64,000 nucleotides of DNA from Aquisphaera giovannonii (GTDB lineage: Bacteria; Planctomycetota; Planctomycetia; Isosphaerales; Isosphaeraceae). Where the stretch lies: positions 9,238,001 through 9,302,000 of the forward strand of contig NZ_CP042997.1 of the NCBI RefSeq assembly GCF_008087625.1. The letters run 5' to 3'. Below are positions 1-8,487 of this stretch, piece after piece. The translations under genes and the position numbers were made by a program. Each line of letters starts with the position of its first letter. Within the stretch, counting starts at the first letter, position 1. The notes under the pieces were generated by a model that searched no databases, was not told the origin of the DNA, and worked only from the letters and a program-made list of their open reading frames with translations.

Positions 1-2
1 AG

Positions 3-1610
3 GACCTCTCCCGGCAGTTGCGGGACGTGACGGAGATGCTCCGGGGCCGCCCCGCCGCGGGCGCGGCCGGTGCGGCGGCCTCGAACGGGGGCGGCGGCGG
101 TGCCGGCGGCGGCTCGCCCTCGATCGGCTCGGCGGCGGGCGGGGGCGACCTCATGGCCCCGGCGCTGGGGGGCCCGGCGGATCGGAGCGCCGGGGCGGGC
201 GCCAACAGCCTCGCGGGCACGCCCTCGCGGGGCGCCTCGTTCGGCGGCGGCGACCTGATCTCGTTCGACCCCAGCGACCCGGACGACGCCAGCGGCATCA
301 CCATGAGGGGCCGGTTCGGCCGGCGGTTCGTGAACAACGGGCTCTGGTTCGAGTCCCCCGACAAGGTCTTCCAGTTCCACGTCGGCGGCCGGTCCCAGAT
401 GGACGCGTCGATGTTCGCCGCCGGCAACGAGGTCCAGTTCGGCGAGAACGGCATCGGCAAGCTCCGCGACGGCGTGGACCCGCGGCGGATGCGCGTCCGG
501 CTGGAAGGCGCGATGTGGGAGAACATGCTCTTCTGCTCGGAATTCGACTTCATCAACAGCTCGATCCCGCAGGGGGCCGCCGGCGCCGGGCCGCTGACGA
601 GCGTCTCCAACACGCCGGCGGCGGGCATCCCGGTGCCGCTGGACCTCTGGGTCACCTTCCGGAAGATCCCCTACATCGGCCACATCCGGGTCGGCAACCA
701 GAAGGAGCCGATGGGCTTCGAGCGGCTGACGAGCAGCCGGTTCCTCAACTTCATGGAGCGGTCGTTCAACCAGGAGGCCTTCTACGCCCCCTGGGACAAC
801 GGCTTCGACCCCGGCATCTCGACCTTCAGCACCTACGCCAACCGCCGCGGGACCTACGCGCTGGGGGTGTACCGGGTCACGTCCAATCCGTGGGCCTACT
901 CGGTCGGCGGCGGGGCCGTGAAGGTCACGGGCCGGGCGACGTACCTCATGATGTACAGGGACGAGGGCCGGAAGCTGATGCACCTGGGCCTGTCGTTCCG
1001 CCAGAGCGGCTACGAGAACGGCCAGGAGCGGTTCCGCGTCCGGGGCCCGGAGCGCGCCGGCCTGAGCACCGTCTGGCCGCTCTACGCCAACACGGGCGTG
1101 ATCAACGGCAGCGGCGGGCAGCAGTACCTCAACCTGGAATCGGCGAACGTCTTCGGCCGGTGGACGATCGACGCCGAGTACCTGTTCGCCTGGTCGCAGA
1201 ACGCCTTCGTCGCGGGCCGGCCGGGCGTGGGCACGCTCTTCTACTCCGGCGGCTACGTCGAGGTGCTGTGCATGCTCACCGGCGAGCACCGGGCCTACAT
1301 CCGCGAGTCGGGCCTCTACGACCGCGTCGTGCCGCGGAAGAACGCCTACTGGGTCGAGGGGGCGAAGGGGGCCCCCAACGAGTTCGGCGGCGGCGCCTGG
1401 CAGGTCGGCCTCCGCTACAACTACCTCAACCTCGACGACAAGAACATCAACGGCGGGGTGCTCAAGGACATCACCCTGGGCCTGAACTGGTTCATCAACC
1501 CGAACATGAAGTTCCAGTGGAACTACAGCGTCACCGACCGGCATTCGCCAGGGGGGCAGAGCGATGGGATCATCCAGGGCTTCGGCAGCCGGTTCGCGAT
1601 GGACTTCTGA
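3..1610 (+). CDS. Phosphate-selective porin (OprO/OprP-like), 5' end missing
   Basis: Outer-membrane beta-barrel protein of the OprO/OprP type, which forms an anion-conducting trimeric channel in characterised relatives. The frame is open to the left edge, and its first codons (DLSRQLRDVTEML) look like the end of a coiled coil, so the signal peptide and start lie outside the window. A Gly/Ala/Ser-rich linker follows (about residues 20-90), then a barrel region starting around GRFGRRFVNNGLWFES and FQFHVGGRSQMDASMF, typical of planctomycete porins. The chain ends in FAMDF; a terminal Phe is the usual beta-barrel assembly signal. An upstream coiled coil plus linker is common in planctomycete members and may anchor the barrel. 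Substrate cannot be read from the sequence. Confidence 0.85.
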   Translation, partial: DLSRQLRDVTEMLRGRPAAGAAGAAASNGGGGGAGGGSPSIGSAAGGGDLMAPALGGPADRSAGAGANSLAGTPSRGASFGGGDLISFDPSDPDDASGITMRGRFGRRFVNNGLWFESPDKVFQFHVGGRSQMDASMFAAGNEVQFGENGIGKLRDGVDPRRMRVRLEGAMWENMLFCSEFDFINSSIPQGAAGAGPLTSVSNTPAAGIPVPLDLWVTFRKIPYIGHIRVGNQKEPMGFERLTSSRFLNFMERSFNQEAFYAPWDNGFDPGISTFSTYANRRGTYALGVYRVTSNPWAYSVGGGAVKVTGRATYLMMYRDEGRKLMHLGLSFRQSGYENGQERFRVRGPERAGLSTVWPLYANTGVINGSGGQQYLNLESANVFGRWTIDAEYLFAWSQNAFVAGRPGVGTLFYSGGYVEVLCMLTGEHRAYIRESGLYDRVVPRKNAYWVEGAKGAPNEFGGGAWQVGLRYNYLNLDDKNINGGVLKDITLGLNWFINPNMKFQWNYSVTDRHSPGGQSDGIIQGFGSRFAMDF

Positions 1611-1800
1611 GGCCCGCCCCGCCCGGCGGAGGATCGCCGCCCCCGTCCGCCCGGCGTGCCTCGCCGCGGCCCTGCTCGCCCCCCTCTGGTGCGTCGGCTG
1701 CGCGTCGATCCCCGCCCCGCCGGAATCCCCCGGCATGCAGCGGACCCTCGACCAGGAGCGCTCCGACCTGGAGAAGGAGCTGAGCCTGTACTCGGACTGA
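1564..1800 (+). CDS. Small putative lipoprotein overlapping the porin 3' end
   Basis: A 78-residue product with a hydrophobic stretch (ACLAAALLAPLWCVGC) ending in a lipobox-like Cys, followed by a short charged tail with QRTLDQERSDLEKELSLYSD. That pattern fits a lipoprotein signal peptide of about 46 residues with an arginine-rich n-region. The only ATG is at 1564, inside the porin gene. A purine-rich ribosome-site-like stretch (ggcggagg) near 1625-1632 has no standard start codon after it, so the true start is uncertain. It probably belongs to the porin transcript. Function unknown; the mature protein would be only about 30 residues and helical. Confidence 0.5.
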   Translation: MGSSRASAAGSRWTSEARPARRRIAAPVRPACLAAALLAPLWCVGCASIPAPPESPGMQRTLDQERSDLEKELSLYSD

Positions 1801-1924
1801 CGGCCGGCATCCCGGACCGGCCGCGATGCCCGGCCCCGATCCCGGACGCGACAATATTCGGGCGATCGGCCAGAATACCCCCGTGAGGCGTTGGCGGCCC
1901 CCTTCCCCTGGCGGAGGATGCACG

Positions 1925-2131
1925 ATGGAGTCGAGCGGTTTCACCCAGTTCCTGATCGGGATCCCCTGGTTCGCCTGGATCGCGATCGTGGCGATCATCT
2001 GCGGCTCCATCTCCGGGATCATCGCCCAGTGCCAGCGCCACTTCGAGCGGATGGAGATGATCCGGCAGGGCATGGACCCGGACAACCGAGGAGCCGCGAG
2101 GCTTGAGAAGTGGCAGGACGTCGAGGTCTGA
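1925..2131 (+). CDS. Small single-pass membrane protein
   Basis: A 68-residue protein with one clear transmembrane segment (IPWFAWIAIVAIICGSISG) followed by a charged helix (QCQRHFERMEMIRQGMDPDN). The ATG at 1925 is preceded by ggcggagg at a good distance, so I prefer it to an upstream in-frame start at 1826. The arrangement of a short N-terminus, one membrane helix and a cytoplasmic amphipathic helix with a charged tail resembles PspB-type proteins, but I cannot demonstrate homology. It follows the porin and the small lipoprotein on the same strand and may share their transcript. Confidence 0.6.
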   Translation: MESSGFTQFLIGIPWFAWIAIVAIICGSISGIIAQCQRHFERMEMIRQGMDPDNRGAARLEKWQDVEV

Positions 2132-2227
2132 GGCCCCGCCGAGTCGTCGGCTCTTCCCGGGCCTCCGCCCCCGCGGGCGGCCGGCCGGGGCCCCCCGCGG
2201 GCATCGCTCCCCGATCGCCGGCTCGCC

Positions 2228-4180
2228 TCACCCCAGGCAGCGGGCCAGCAGCCGGCGGGAGAGCTCGAGCACGGAGAGCTCGGACGGGGGCCTCGTCAGG
2301 CCGATCGAGTAGGCCCAGGAGATGAGCGTCCGGCGGTCGTCCGGATCGGCCAGGTCGAATCGGACGCCGAGGAGGCTCCCTTCGGCGCGGACGACGTCGG
2401 CGCGGAGGGCGTCGCCGCCGGGGACCAGCAGCTTCACGGAGCGGGGGGTCGGGACGCCTTCGGGCCAGAGGAGCCCGGCGCCGCCGGCGGAGATGTCGAC
2501 GAGCGACGCCCGCACGCGGCGGCCGTCCTCGCGCTCGCAGATGACCGTCGCGCTGGTCCGCAGCCGCTCCGCCTCCCGCGAGCGGCCGCGGTCGCGGCTG
2601 GCGAGGATCGCCAGCACCAGGCAGCCGATGTTGAGCATCGAGAAGAACGTCGCCGCGGCGCGGTGCTCCGGGTCGGCGATGACGCGAGTGCCCGGGATGC
2701 CGTTGAGCAGCAGGCCGAGCATCGTCGCCGCCATCAGGCCCGACGCGCAGCCGCGGGCGAAATAGTCCACGCCGCGGCCCGCCCCCGCCCCCTTGGGCGT
2801 CACCCGGAACGGCTCGCCGAACGGCTTGATCAGGGTCGAGAGGATCGTCGGAACCAGCCGGAAGCTCAGGAACAGGGAGAACCCCGTGGACACGAACGGC
2901 AGGTAGCGGCCCTTCGAGATCCAGACCATCGGCGCCATCAGGGCGATGAGCATCGGGAGCTGGTAGCGGACCAGGTCCGCCAGCTCGGCGTTCTCCAGCG
3001 GCGGGATGCCCGTCCACAGGTAGAGGATGGGCACGAGCACCGCGAACAGCCGGACGGGCGTCTGCACCAGCCAGTCGCTCGGGAGGAAGAACAGGCGCTG
3101 GAGCCACGTCAGGCCGGGCCCGAGCACGCCGCCCCGCAGGAACAGCAGCTGGAGGCCGCCCCGGCACCACCGCTGCCGCTGCACGAACATCCCCTTGACG
3201 CTCTCCGGCGACAGCCCGAAGGCCAGCGGCTCGTTGAGGAACCGCGTCACGTACCCGCGGCGCAGGAGCAGCAGCGACGAGAGGATGTCCTCGGTCACCG
3301 ACTCCGTCGGGATCCCGCCGATCTCCATCAGGGCCGACCGCCGCTGGACGCTCGCCGAGCCGCAGCAGAACGAGCAGTCCCAGGCGTCGCGGCTGGCCTG
3401 GATCGTGTCGAAGAAGAGCCTCTGCTCGTTGGGCGAGTGCTCCCCCAGGCCCAGGTTCATCTCGTAGAGGTCGGTGTTCAGGAAGTGGTGCGGCGTCTGC
3501 ACGATGGCGACCCGCGGGTCGTCGAAGAAGCCGACCGTCCGCATCAGGAAGTCCTGCCTCGGGGCGAAGTCGGCGTCGAGGATCGCGAACAGCTCGCCGT
3601 CGGTGCGGGCCAGGGCGTGGTTGATGTTGCCGGCCTTGGCGTGGGCGTTGTCCGGACGAGTCAGGTACTCCACCCCCTGCTCCTCGCAGAAGGCGCGGAG
3701 CCAGGGGCGGCGGCCGTCGTCCAGGACCCAGACGGTGAAGTTCGGGTAGTCCATGTTCTTCGCGGCGACGATCGGCCCCTCGAGGACCTCGATCCCCTCG
3801 TTGTACGTGCAGAGGAAGACGTCGACGCGCGGCAGGCACTCCGGCGGCATGCACCGCAGCCGGTGCTCGTGGGCGTCCGCCTCCGGCGTGCGGTCGCTCG
3901 TCCGGGTGAGCATCGCGTAGGTGATGGCGCAGTTCAGGATGGCGACCACCTCGAAGGCGAAGACGACCCAGATCCAGGCGCCCCGGACGCCGCGGGCGTC
4001 GGCGGGGAGGACCGTCTCGACCAGCCGCCAGTGCAGGTAGCGCCCGGCGATCGCCAGCGAGAAGGCGATCACCGCGGTGCGGGCCCACGTGCGGCGGACG
4101 GGCAGCGCGGGGAGCACGGTCAGGCAGAGGCCGATCAGGGCCAGGGCGGCGGCCCATTCGGATCCGGCGGTGGGGGGCAT
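2228..4180 (-). CDS. Cellulose-synthase-like glycosyltransferase with PilZ domain
   Basis: Membrane-embedded processive family-2 glycosyltransferase of the BcsA type, expected to polymerise a nucleotide-sugar donor and extrude the chain. Two N-terminal membrane helices (about residues 10-48 and 68-92) precede the GT2 domain, which has the expected motifs: LDDG at 153-156, DAD at 202-204, TED at 296-298 and QRQRW at 334-338. More membrane helices follow (about 350-520). The C-terminus is a PilZ domain with an RxxxR element (REAER) and DISAGG, the two parts of the cyclic-di-GMP binding site, so activity is probably controlled by cyclic-di-GMP. At 650 residues it is shorter than enterobacterial BcsA. 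It lies 60 bp downstream of a HlyD-type gene on the same strand. Polymer identity (cellulose or another beta-glucan or uronan) is not determined. Confidence 0.85.
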   Translation of the reverse strand: MPPTAGSEWAAALALIGLCLTVLPALPVRRTWARTAVIAFSLAIAGRYLHWRLVETVLPADARGVRGAWIWVVFAFEVVAILNCAITYAMLTRTSDRTPEADAHEHRLRCMPPECLPRVDVFLCTYNEGIEVLEGPIVAAKNMDYPNFTVWVLDDGRRPWLRAFCEEQGVEYLTRPDNAHAKAGNINHALARTDGELFAILDADFAPRQDFLMRTVGFFDDPRVAIVQTPHHFLNTDLYEMNLGLGEHSPNEQRLFFDTIQASRDAWDCSFCCGSASVQRRSALMEIGGIPTESVTEDILSSLLLLRRGYVTRFLNEPLAFGLSPESVKGMFVQRQRWCRGGLQLLFLRGGVLGPGLTWLQRLFFLPSDWLVQTPVRLFAVLVPILYLWTGIPPLENAELADLVRYQLPMLIALMAPMVWISKGRYLPFVSTGFSLFLSFRLVPTILSTLIKPFGEPFRVTPKGAGAGRGVDYFARGCASGLMAATMLGLLLNGIPGTRVIADPEHRAAATFFSMLNIGCLVLAILASRDRGRSREAERLRTSATVICEREDGRRVRASLVDISAGGAGLLWPEGVPTPRSVKLLVPGGDALRADVVRAEGSLLGVRFDLADPDDRRTLISWAYSIGLTRPPSELSVLELSRRLLARCLG

Positions 4181-4240
4181 TCGCGGCGGTCCTCTCCGGT
4201 TCGATCGTCGATGCTGGGATGGGGCGGGCGTCCGTCGGGG

Positions 4241-5545
4241 TCAGCGGGCCGCCCAGACGACCGCGGAGCCGCCGACGTACGCCTCGGCCCGCTCGCCGCC
4301 ATCGGGCTGCCGGTCGAGGGCCACCGTCGCGCGGAAGGTGCCGGGATAGGCCGAGCCGTCGGGCCGGCCCGCGACCGGCTCCACCTCGGCGGGGCCGGGG
4401 GCGGACACGCGGGCGACGTGGCCATCGAGGACGCCCTCCGAGCCGGGGAGCCGGACCTTCACCGGCAGGCCGGGCCGGATCCGCTGCGCGTCGGCGTCGC
4501 GGAAGAGGGCCTCGACCCTCAGCCTCGCCGGGTCGACGACCTCCAGCGCCGTCCAGCCGGGCGAGATCTCGCTGCCGGCCGCCAGCGGCGAGGACCAGAC
4601 CACCCCCCCGATGGGCGAGCGGACCGGGATCCGCGTGGCGGCGAGGTGGCGATCCTCGCTCGCCAGCCGGGCCTCCATCTCGCGGATCTGCGCCTCCAGC
4701 TCGTCCCGGCGCTCCCTCAGCCCGGCCTGCTGGATCTCGATCTCGTCGCAGCGCTGGCGGGAGGCGACCCGGTCCTGGCCGCCGTCGGCCTCGCCCACGA
4801 AGAGGCCCTTGCGGGCGGCCTCGAGCTGGAGCTGGTGCCGGGCCGCGGACTGGCGGGCGACCTCCAGCTCGGTCCGGGCCTCCACCAGCGCGTTCTCGGC
4901 CCGGGCCAGGTCCACGCCGGACGAGACCCCCTTGCCCGAGAGCCGACGCTGCATCGCGACCTCGAACTCCGCCGTCTTCAGCCGGGCCTCGGCCGACTGC
5001 ACCCGGGCCGCCTGCTCCGCCGCCTGCCTCTGCGCCTGGGCCTCGCGGACCTCGCGGTAGTCGCTGAAGTGCTTGCCCAGCTCCCGCTTCACCTCGTCCA
5101 GCCGGGCCACCTGCGCCTCGAGCGCGGCCGACGACTTGCGGGCCGATTCGATCTCCCCGCGCAGCCGCTCCGCGGGCCGACGATCGGGGACGGCCATCTG
5201 GAGCTCGAACAGCACCTGGCCCGCGGACACGCGCTCGCCGACCGCCGGGGGCGTGCCGACGACCTCGCCCTCGTGCGAGACGCGGACCGCCACAACCGGC
5301 GCCGTGACCGTCGCGCGGACGCTCGTGCGATACAGGACCGTCGGCGTCGCGAGCCAGCCGGCCTCGGCCAGGATGGCCAGGCCGACGCCCCAGCGGACGA
5401 GCCGCCCCCAGCGGATCCCCCGGCCCTCCCTCGCCTCCCTCGCCCCGCCGGCGGCGGGGCCGCTCGCCGGCACCGGCGCCAGGAGCTCCCGGCTTGGCGT
5501 CATCTTCGTCCGCGATTCGTCGAGGCGGATTCGTGTCGAGTCCAT
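4241..5545 (-). CDS. HlyD-family periplasmic adaptor
   Basis: A 434-residue membrane-fusion protein. A cytoplasmic leader is followed by one membrane helix (LVRWGVGLAILAEAGWLA, near residues 45-62), then a first biotinyl-lipoyl half (VTAPVVAVRVSHEGEVVGTP), a long alanine- and arginine-rich coiled coil (about 110-270), the second lipoyl half (RIPVRSPIGGVVWSS) and a beta-barrel with DPARLRVEALF and the GLPVKVRLPGSEG segment. I chose the ATG at 5545; ATG 5503 is an alternative and the frame is open further upstream without coding character. Its immediate neighbour is the PilZ glycosyltransferase gene, which it precedes by 60 bp, so the pair probably makes and moves a polysaccharide, much as Alg44 supports Alg8 in alginate synthesis (analogy only). 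Confidence 0.8.
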   Translation of the reverse strand: MDSTRIRLDESRTKMTPSRELLAPVPASGPAAGGAREAREGRGIRWGRLVRWGVGLAILAEAGWLATPTVLYRTSVRATVTAPVVAVRVSHEGEVVGTPPAVGERVSAGQVLFELQMAVPDRRPAERLRGEIESARKSSAALEAQVARLDEVKRELGKHFSDYREVREAQAQRQAAEQAARVQSAEARLKTAEFEVAMQRRLSGKGVSSGVDLARAENALVEARTELEVARQSAARHQLQLEAARKGLFVGEADGGQDRVASRQRCDEIEIQQAGLRERRDELEAQIREMEARLASEDRHLAATRIPVRSPIGGVVWSSPLAAGSEISPGWTALEVVDPARLRVEALFRDADAQRIRPGLPVKVRLPGSEGVLDGHVARVSAPGPAEVEPVAGRPDGSAYPGTFRATVALDRQPDGGERAEAYVGGSAVVWAAR

Positions 5546-5858
5546 GGCATCCCGGTTCCTGGGGGCGGTGTTGTGGCGGTGACGGCGTGCGAGGCGGGGC
5601 GGTCCGCGGCCCTCCGCGGGGCCCGCACGCCCCGCATGGCGGCCCGGACGGGGTCCGACGTTCGGGCCGGCTCGCCCGGCCGCGATGCGGCTTCGCATCC
5701 CCTCATGTCGAAACCCTAGGCCACATTCCCGGGCCGTGCGCGGACTCCGGGGGCGGCCCCGGGGGTCACCCATTGTGCTCGGCGAGGATGTTCGCCACCC
5801 TGGGCTGACGACCTCCGCCACCCCGGCACCCCCGTTCCGCCCCACGGATCTCCTCGCC
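5546..5858. other. Divergent intergenic region
   Basis: About 310 bp between the divergent HlyD-type and GH43 genes. It must hold both promoters, but I see no clear -35/-10 pair, operator-like dyad or RNA structure. Several long open frames cross it on both strands and have no coding features. Confidence 0.4.
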
Positions 5859-6845
5859 ATGAGCCCGATCGCCCGCCTCCTCCCCGCGGCCTGCCTGCTC
5901 CTCCTGACCGCCCCGACGCCCGCGGACGAGCCGGCGAAGGCGCCCGGCAACCCGGCCTTCCCCGGCTGGTACGCCGACCCCGAAGGGGTCGTCTTCGGCG
6001 ACACCTACTGGATCTACCCGACCTACTCGGCCCGGTACGACGAGCAGGTGTTCTTCGACGCCTTCTCCTCCAAGGACCTCGTGACCTGGGAGAAGCACCC
6101 GAGGGTCCTCTCGAAAGCGGACGTCAAATGGGCGAGGCGCGCGATGTGGGCGCCGTCGGTCGTCGAGAAGGGGGGCAGGTACTACTTCTTCTTCGGCGCC
6201 AATGACATCCAGAACAACGAGGAGGTCGGCGGCATCGGCGTGGCCGTCGCCGACAAGCCCTCAGGGCCGTTCAAGGACCACCTGGGCAGGCCGCTGGTCG
6301 ACAGGTTCCACAACGGCGCCCAGCCCATCGACCAGTTCGCCTTCAAGGACGCCGACGGCACGTACTACCTGATCTACGGCGGCTGGCGGCACTGCAACAT
6401 CGCCCGGCTCAACGACGACTTCACCGGCTTCATCCCGTTCGCGGACGGGACGACATTCAAGGAGATCACGCCGGAAGGGTACGTCGAAGGTCCCTTCATG
6501 TTCATCCGCGACGGCAAGTATTACTTCATGTGGTCCGAGGGCGGCTGGACCGGCCCCGACTACAGCGTGGCCTACGCCGTCGGCGACTCGCCGTTCGGGC
6601 CCTTCAAGCGGATCGGCAAGATCCTCAAGCAGGAGCCGGCCATCGCCACGGGCGCCGGGCACCACTCGGTGATCCGCGTCCCGGGCACGGACGAGTATGT
6701 CATAGTCTACCACCGCCGCCCGCTCGGCGAGACCGGCGCCAACGCCCGCGTCACCTGCATCGACCGGATGGAGTTCGACGACAAGGGCCTGATCAAGCCG
6801 GTCCGCATCACGCGCGAGGGCGTCCCCGCCCGGCCCCTGAAGTAA
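5859..6845 (+). CDS. Secreted glycoside hydrolase family 43-like enzyme
   Basis: A 328-residue protein with a signal peptide (MSPIARLLPAACLLLLTAPTPA) and one five-bladed beta-propeller domain of the GH43 type, which acts on arabinose- or xylose-containing glycans. The three expected acidic residues are recognisable: Asp in WYADPEGVVFG (base), Asp in QPIDQFAFKD (pKa modulator) and Glu in GYVEGPFMF (acid). The ATG at 5859 directly starts the signal peptide; the frame is open upstream but without one. There is no strong Shine-Dalgarno sequence, which is common here. It stands alone, divergent from the glycosyltransferase operon and followed by a repeat cluster. Exact substrate cannot be assigned. 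Confidence 0.85.
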   Translation: MSPIARLLPAACLLLLTAPTPADEPAKAPGNPAFPGWYADPEGVVFGDTYWIYPTYSARYDEQVFFDAFSSKDLVTWEKHPRVLSKADVKWARRAMWAPSVVEKGGRYYFFFGANDIQNNEEVGGIGVAVADKPSGPFKDHLGRPLVDRFHNGAQPIDQFAFKDADGTYYLIYGGWRHCNIARLNDDFTGFIPFADGTTFKEITPEGYVEGPFMFIRDGKYYFMWSEGGWTGPDYSVAYAVGDSPFGPFKRIGKILKQEPAIATGAGHHSVIRVPGTDEYVIVYHRRPLGETGANARVTCIDRMEFDDKGLIKPVRITREGVPARPLK

Positions 6846-6861
6846 GGATGTTTCGGCCAAG

Positions 6862-7094
6862 GGTCTGTCCCATAAGCAACGCTTCCTGCAATCCCCCTCA
6901 ATAAGGCGAGCCGATCCCGGTCCTCCCCCTTACGAAGGGGGAGTCAGAGGGGGTGTATGGATCCGGGCCAAGGCAATCGAAATCACCCCCCTGTATCCCC
7001 CCTTCGTGAGGGGGGAAGCGGATCCGGACCTTCCTCTTGCCGGAGGCCAGTCGCGACGACACGCTGCTTGGGGACAGGACTTGTGGGACAGTCA
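6862..7094. repeat. Family A inverted-repeat element, copy 1 (MITE-like)
   Basis: A roughly 233-bp non-coding element starting 16 bp after the GH43 stop. Its ends are inverted: left TCTGTCCCATAAG, right CTTGTGGGACAG. Inside are two smaller dyads around cccccttacgaaggggg and ccccccttcgtgagggggg. A second full copy in opposite orientation fills 19522-19755 and a partial copy lies at 7524-7620. Terminal inverted repeats, no coding capacity and several dispersed copies suggest a MITE. No convincing target duplication was found. Confidence 0.75.
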
Positions 7095-7205
7095 CTAAGG
7101 CGCGGCCCGGCTCGCCGGACCAGGCGATCCCGAGGCATCGCCTCCGGCTCTGCCACGGCCACCCGAAGCCGGGACGAGCTCTCCCATGGCGGCGCGGTAA
7201 GTCGT

Positions 7206-7331
7206 CCGGGTGGCTGTGGCGGAAGCGCAGCGACGCCACGGGATCGCCGTCGCTGCCGCGAACGGCGCGGGCCCGCCTGCAAGGCCGGCGCCATCCCATG
7301 GCGTCGCCTCCGGCTTTGCCGCAACCACCCA
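7206..7331. repeat. Family B inverted-repeat element, copy 1
   Basis: About 126 bp beginning CCGGGTGGCTGTGGCGGAAG and ending with the approximate inverse (gccgcaaccaccc). Related sequence occurs at 11391-12954 (split by an insertion sequence), at 35025-35108, and as a partial right half at about 7100-7165. No reading frame is conserved between copies, so this is an interspersed inverted repeat rather than a gene. Confidence 0.7.
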
Positions 7332-7401
7332 GAGGCGATGCCCCCGGGCGTCCCCTCTCGCGCCCGGCGCGTGCTTCAGCCGGATGAACCTGGAGTCAGG
7401 A

Positions 7402-7485
7402 GTAGGGTGGGTCAGCCGACGGAGTCGGCGCAACCCACCCAAATGCGGTGGGTTGCGCCTCGCAAGCTCGGCTGACCCACCCTAC
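7402..7485. repeat. Long hairpin repeat (GTAGGGTGGG type)
   Basis: An 84-bp near-palindrome: the left arm starts GTAGGGTGGGTCAGCCGA and the right arm is its approximate complement, ending ccgctgacccaccctac-like, around a centre at aaatgc. It could fold into a long imperfect hairpin. It lies between family A and B copies in a 770-bp region (6846-7618) that has no gene. Confidence 0.7.
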
Positions 7486-7523
7486 CCGGGAGCCCGCACG
7501 TTCGACTTGTGGGTAAAGCAAAG

Positions 7524-7620
7524 CTTCGTGAGGGGGGAAGCGGATCCGGACCTTCCTCTTGCCGGAGGCTGGTCGCGACGAGACGCCGCCTGGGATACAG
7601 GACTTGTGGGGCAGTCGCTC
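7524..7620. repeat. Family A element, truncated copy 3
   Basis: Matches the right 90 or so bases of copy 1, from cttcgtgaggggggaagcgg through the terminal cttgtggggcag. The left half is missing. Its last bases overlap the stop codon of the minus-strand gene that ends at 7619, so this element may have supplied that gene's current 3' end. Confidence 0.65.
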
Positions 7621-8290
7621 AGCGAGGGGCGAGCCTCCTGACCACGCGGCCGGGAGCCGCGGGGCCCGCGGCCCCCGCGCCCGCCGCCTTCGTCGCGGCG
7701 GCGGGCGGCACGCCCAGGAATCGGCGGGGGAGCCCCGCCTCGGCCTGGATCTTCCCCAGCGTCTTGGCGAACAGGGAGCCCCCGCCGAAGGGGCCCTCCT
7801 CGTAGCGTTTCGTCATCGGGCCGAGGTCCCTCAGCGCCGCATAGCCCTCCCGGAACGTCCCGCGCCGGGCGTCGAACTCCTTGCGCTTCTCCTCGACCTC
7901 GTCGAGGAATCGCGCGATGTCCCCCTTGCCGGCGAGGCGGAGCCTGGCGGCCTGCGTCCCGTCCAGCCCGTTCTCCCTGGCCGCCGCCTCCACCCAGGCG
8001 TCCAGCCGGGCCAGGAGCCGGGCCCGGGGGGTCGCGGCGTCCTCGGCGTCGAACAGCCACCGGTCGAAGTTCTCGGGATTCAGGATCGCGTCCTGGATCC
8101 GGATCGGGCCGGCCCGGTTGCCGCCCGCCCGGCCCGGGATGACCAGCGAGAGCGTCCTGTCCTTCCCGTCCATCGTCCGCGTATGCACGGTGAGCCTCTG
8201 GCCGGCCGCGGCCGCGTCCGCGGCCGGCTCATCGGGCTCGTCGGCCTGCCCGCAGGCCAGCAGGAGAAGGAGGATCGATGGGCCCTGCAT
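7619..8290 (-). CDS. Secreted protein of unknown function
   Basis: A 223-residue protein starting with a short signal sequence (MQGPSILLLLLACGQA) that contains a possible lipobox Cys at position 13. The middle is helical and charged, with AAARENGLDGTQAARLRLAG and FLDEVEEKRKEFDARRG, and the tail is Ala/Pro/Gly-rich and ends inside a family A repeat copy, so the native C-terminus may have been altered. I do not recognise a named domain. It stands between a repeat cluster and the divergent S41 peptidase gene. Confidence 0.6.
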   Translation of the reverse strand: MQGPSILLLLLACGQADEPDEPAADAAAAGQRLTVHTRTMDGKDRTLSLVIPGRAGGNRAGPIRIQDAILNPENFDRWLFDAEDAATPRARLLARLDAWVEAAARENGLDGTQAARLRLAGKGDIARFLDEVEEKRKEFDARRGTFREGYAALRDLGPMTKRYEEGPFGGGSLFAKTLGKIQAEAGLPRRFLGVPPAAATKAAGAGAAGPAAPGRVVRRLAPR

Positions 8291-8487
8291 GGATCACCTC
8301 CGTTGATGCCGTCCACTCCACCCTATTGGGTGCATCCCCCGTCCTCAATGGAAATCCGGGGCCCTCCCCGGACGGGGATCATCGCGGGCCGCCCGCGGGC
8401 CCTCCCCGGAAATAAACGACGGGGGACGCCGAATAGGGGTTGTCGACGAATATCGAGCCCACCCGCCCCGCCGAGGACGCGCTGCGC

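Noticed and set aside
2663-5719. A 1018-codon plus-strand frame opposite the glycosyltransferase and HlyD genes
   Set aside because: It is antisense to two genes with clear domains, is extremely rich in Arg, Gly and Pro, and has no recognisable domain. It results from GC-rich codon bias.
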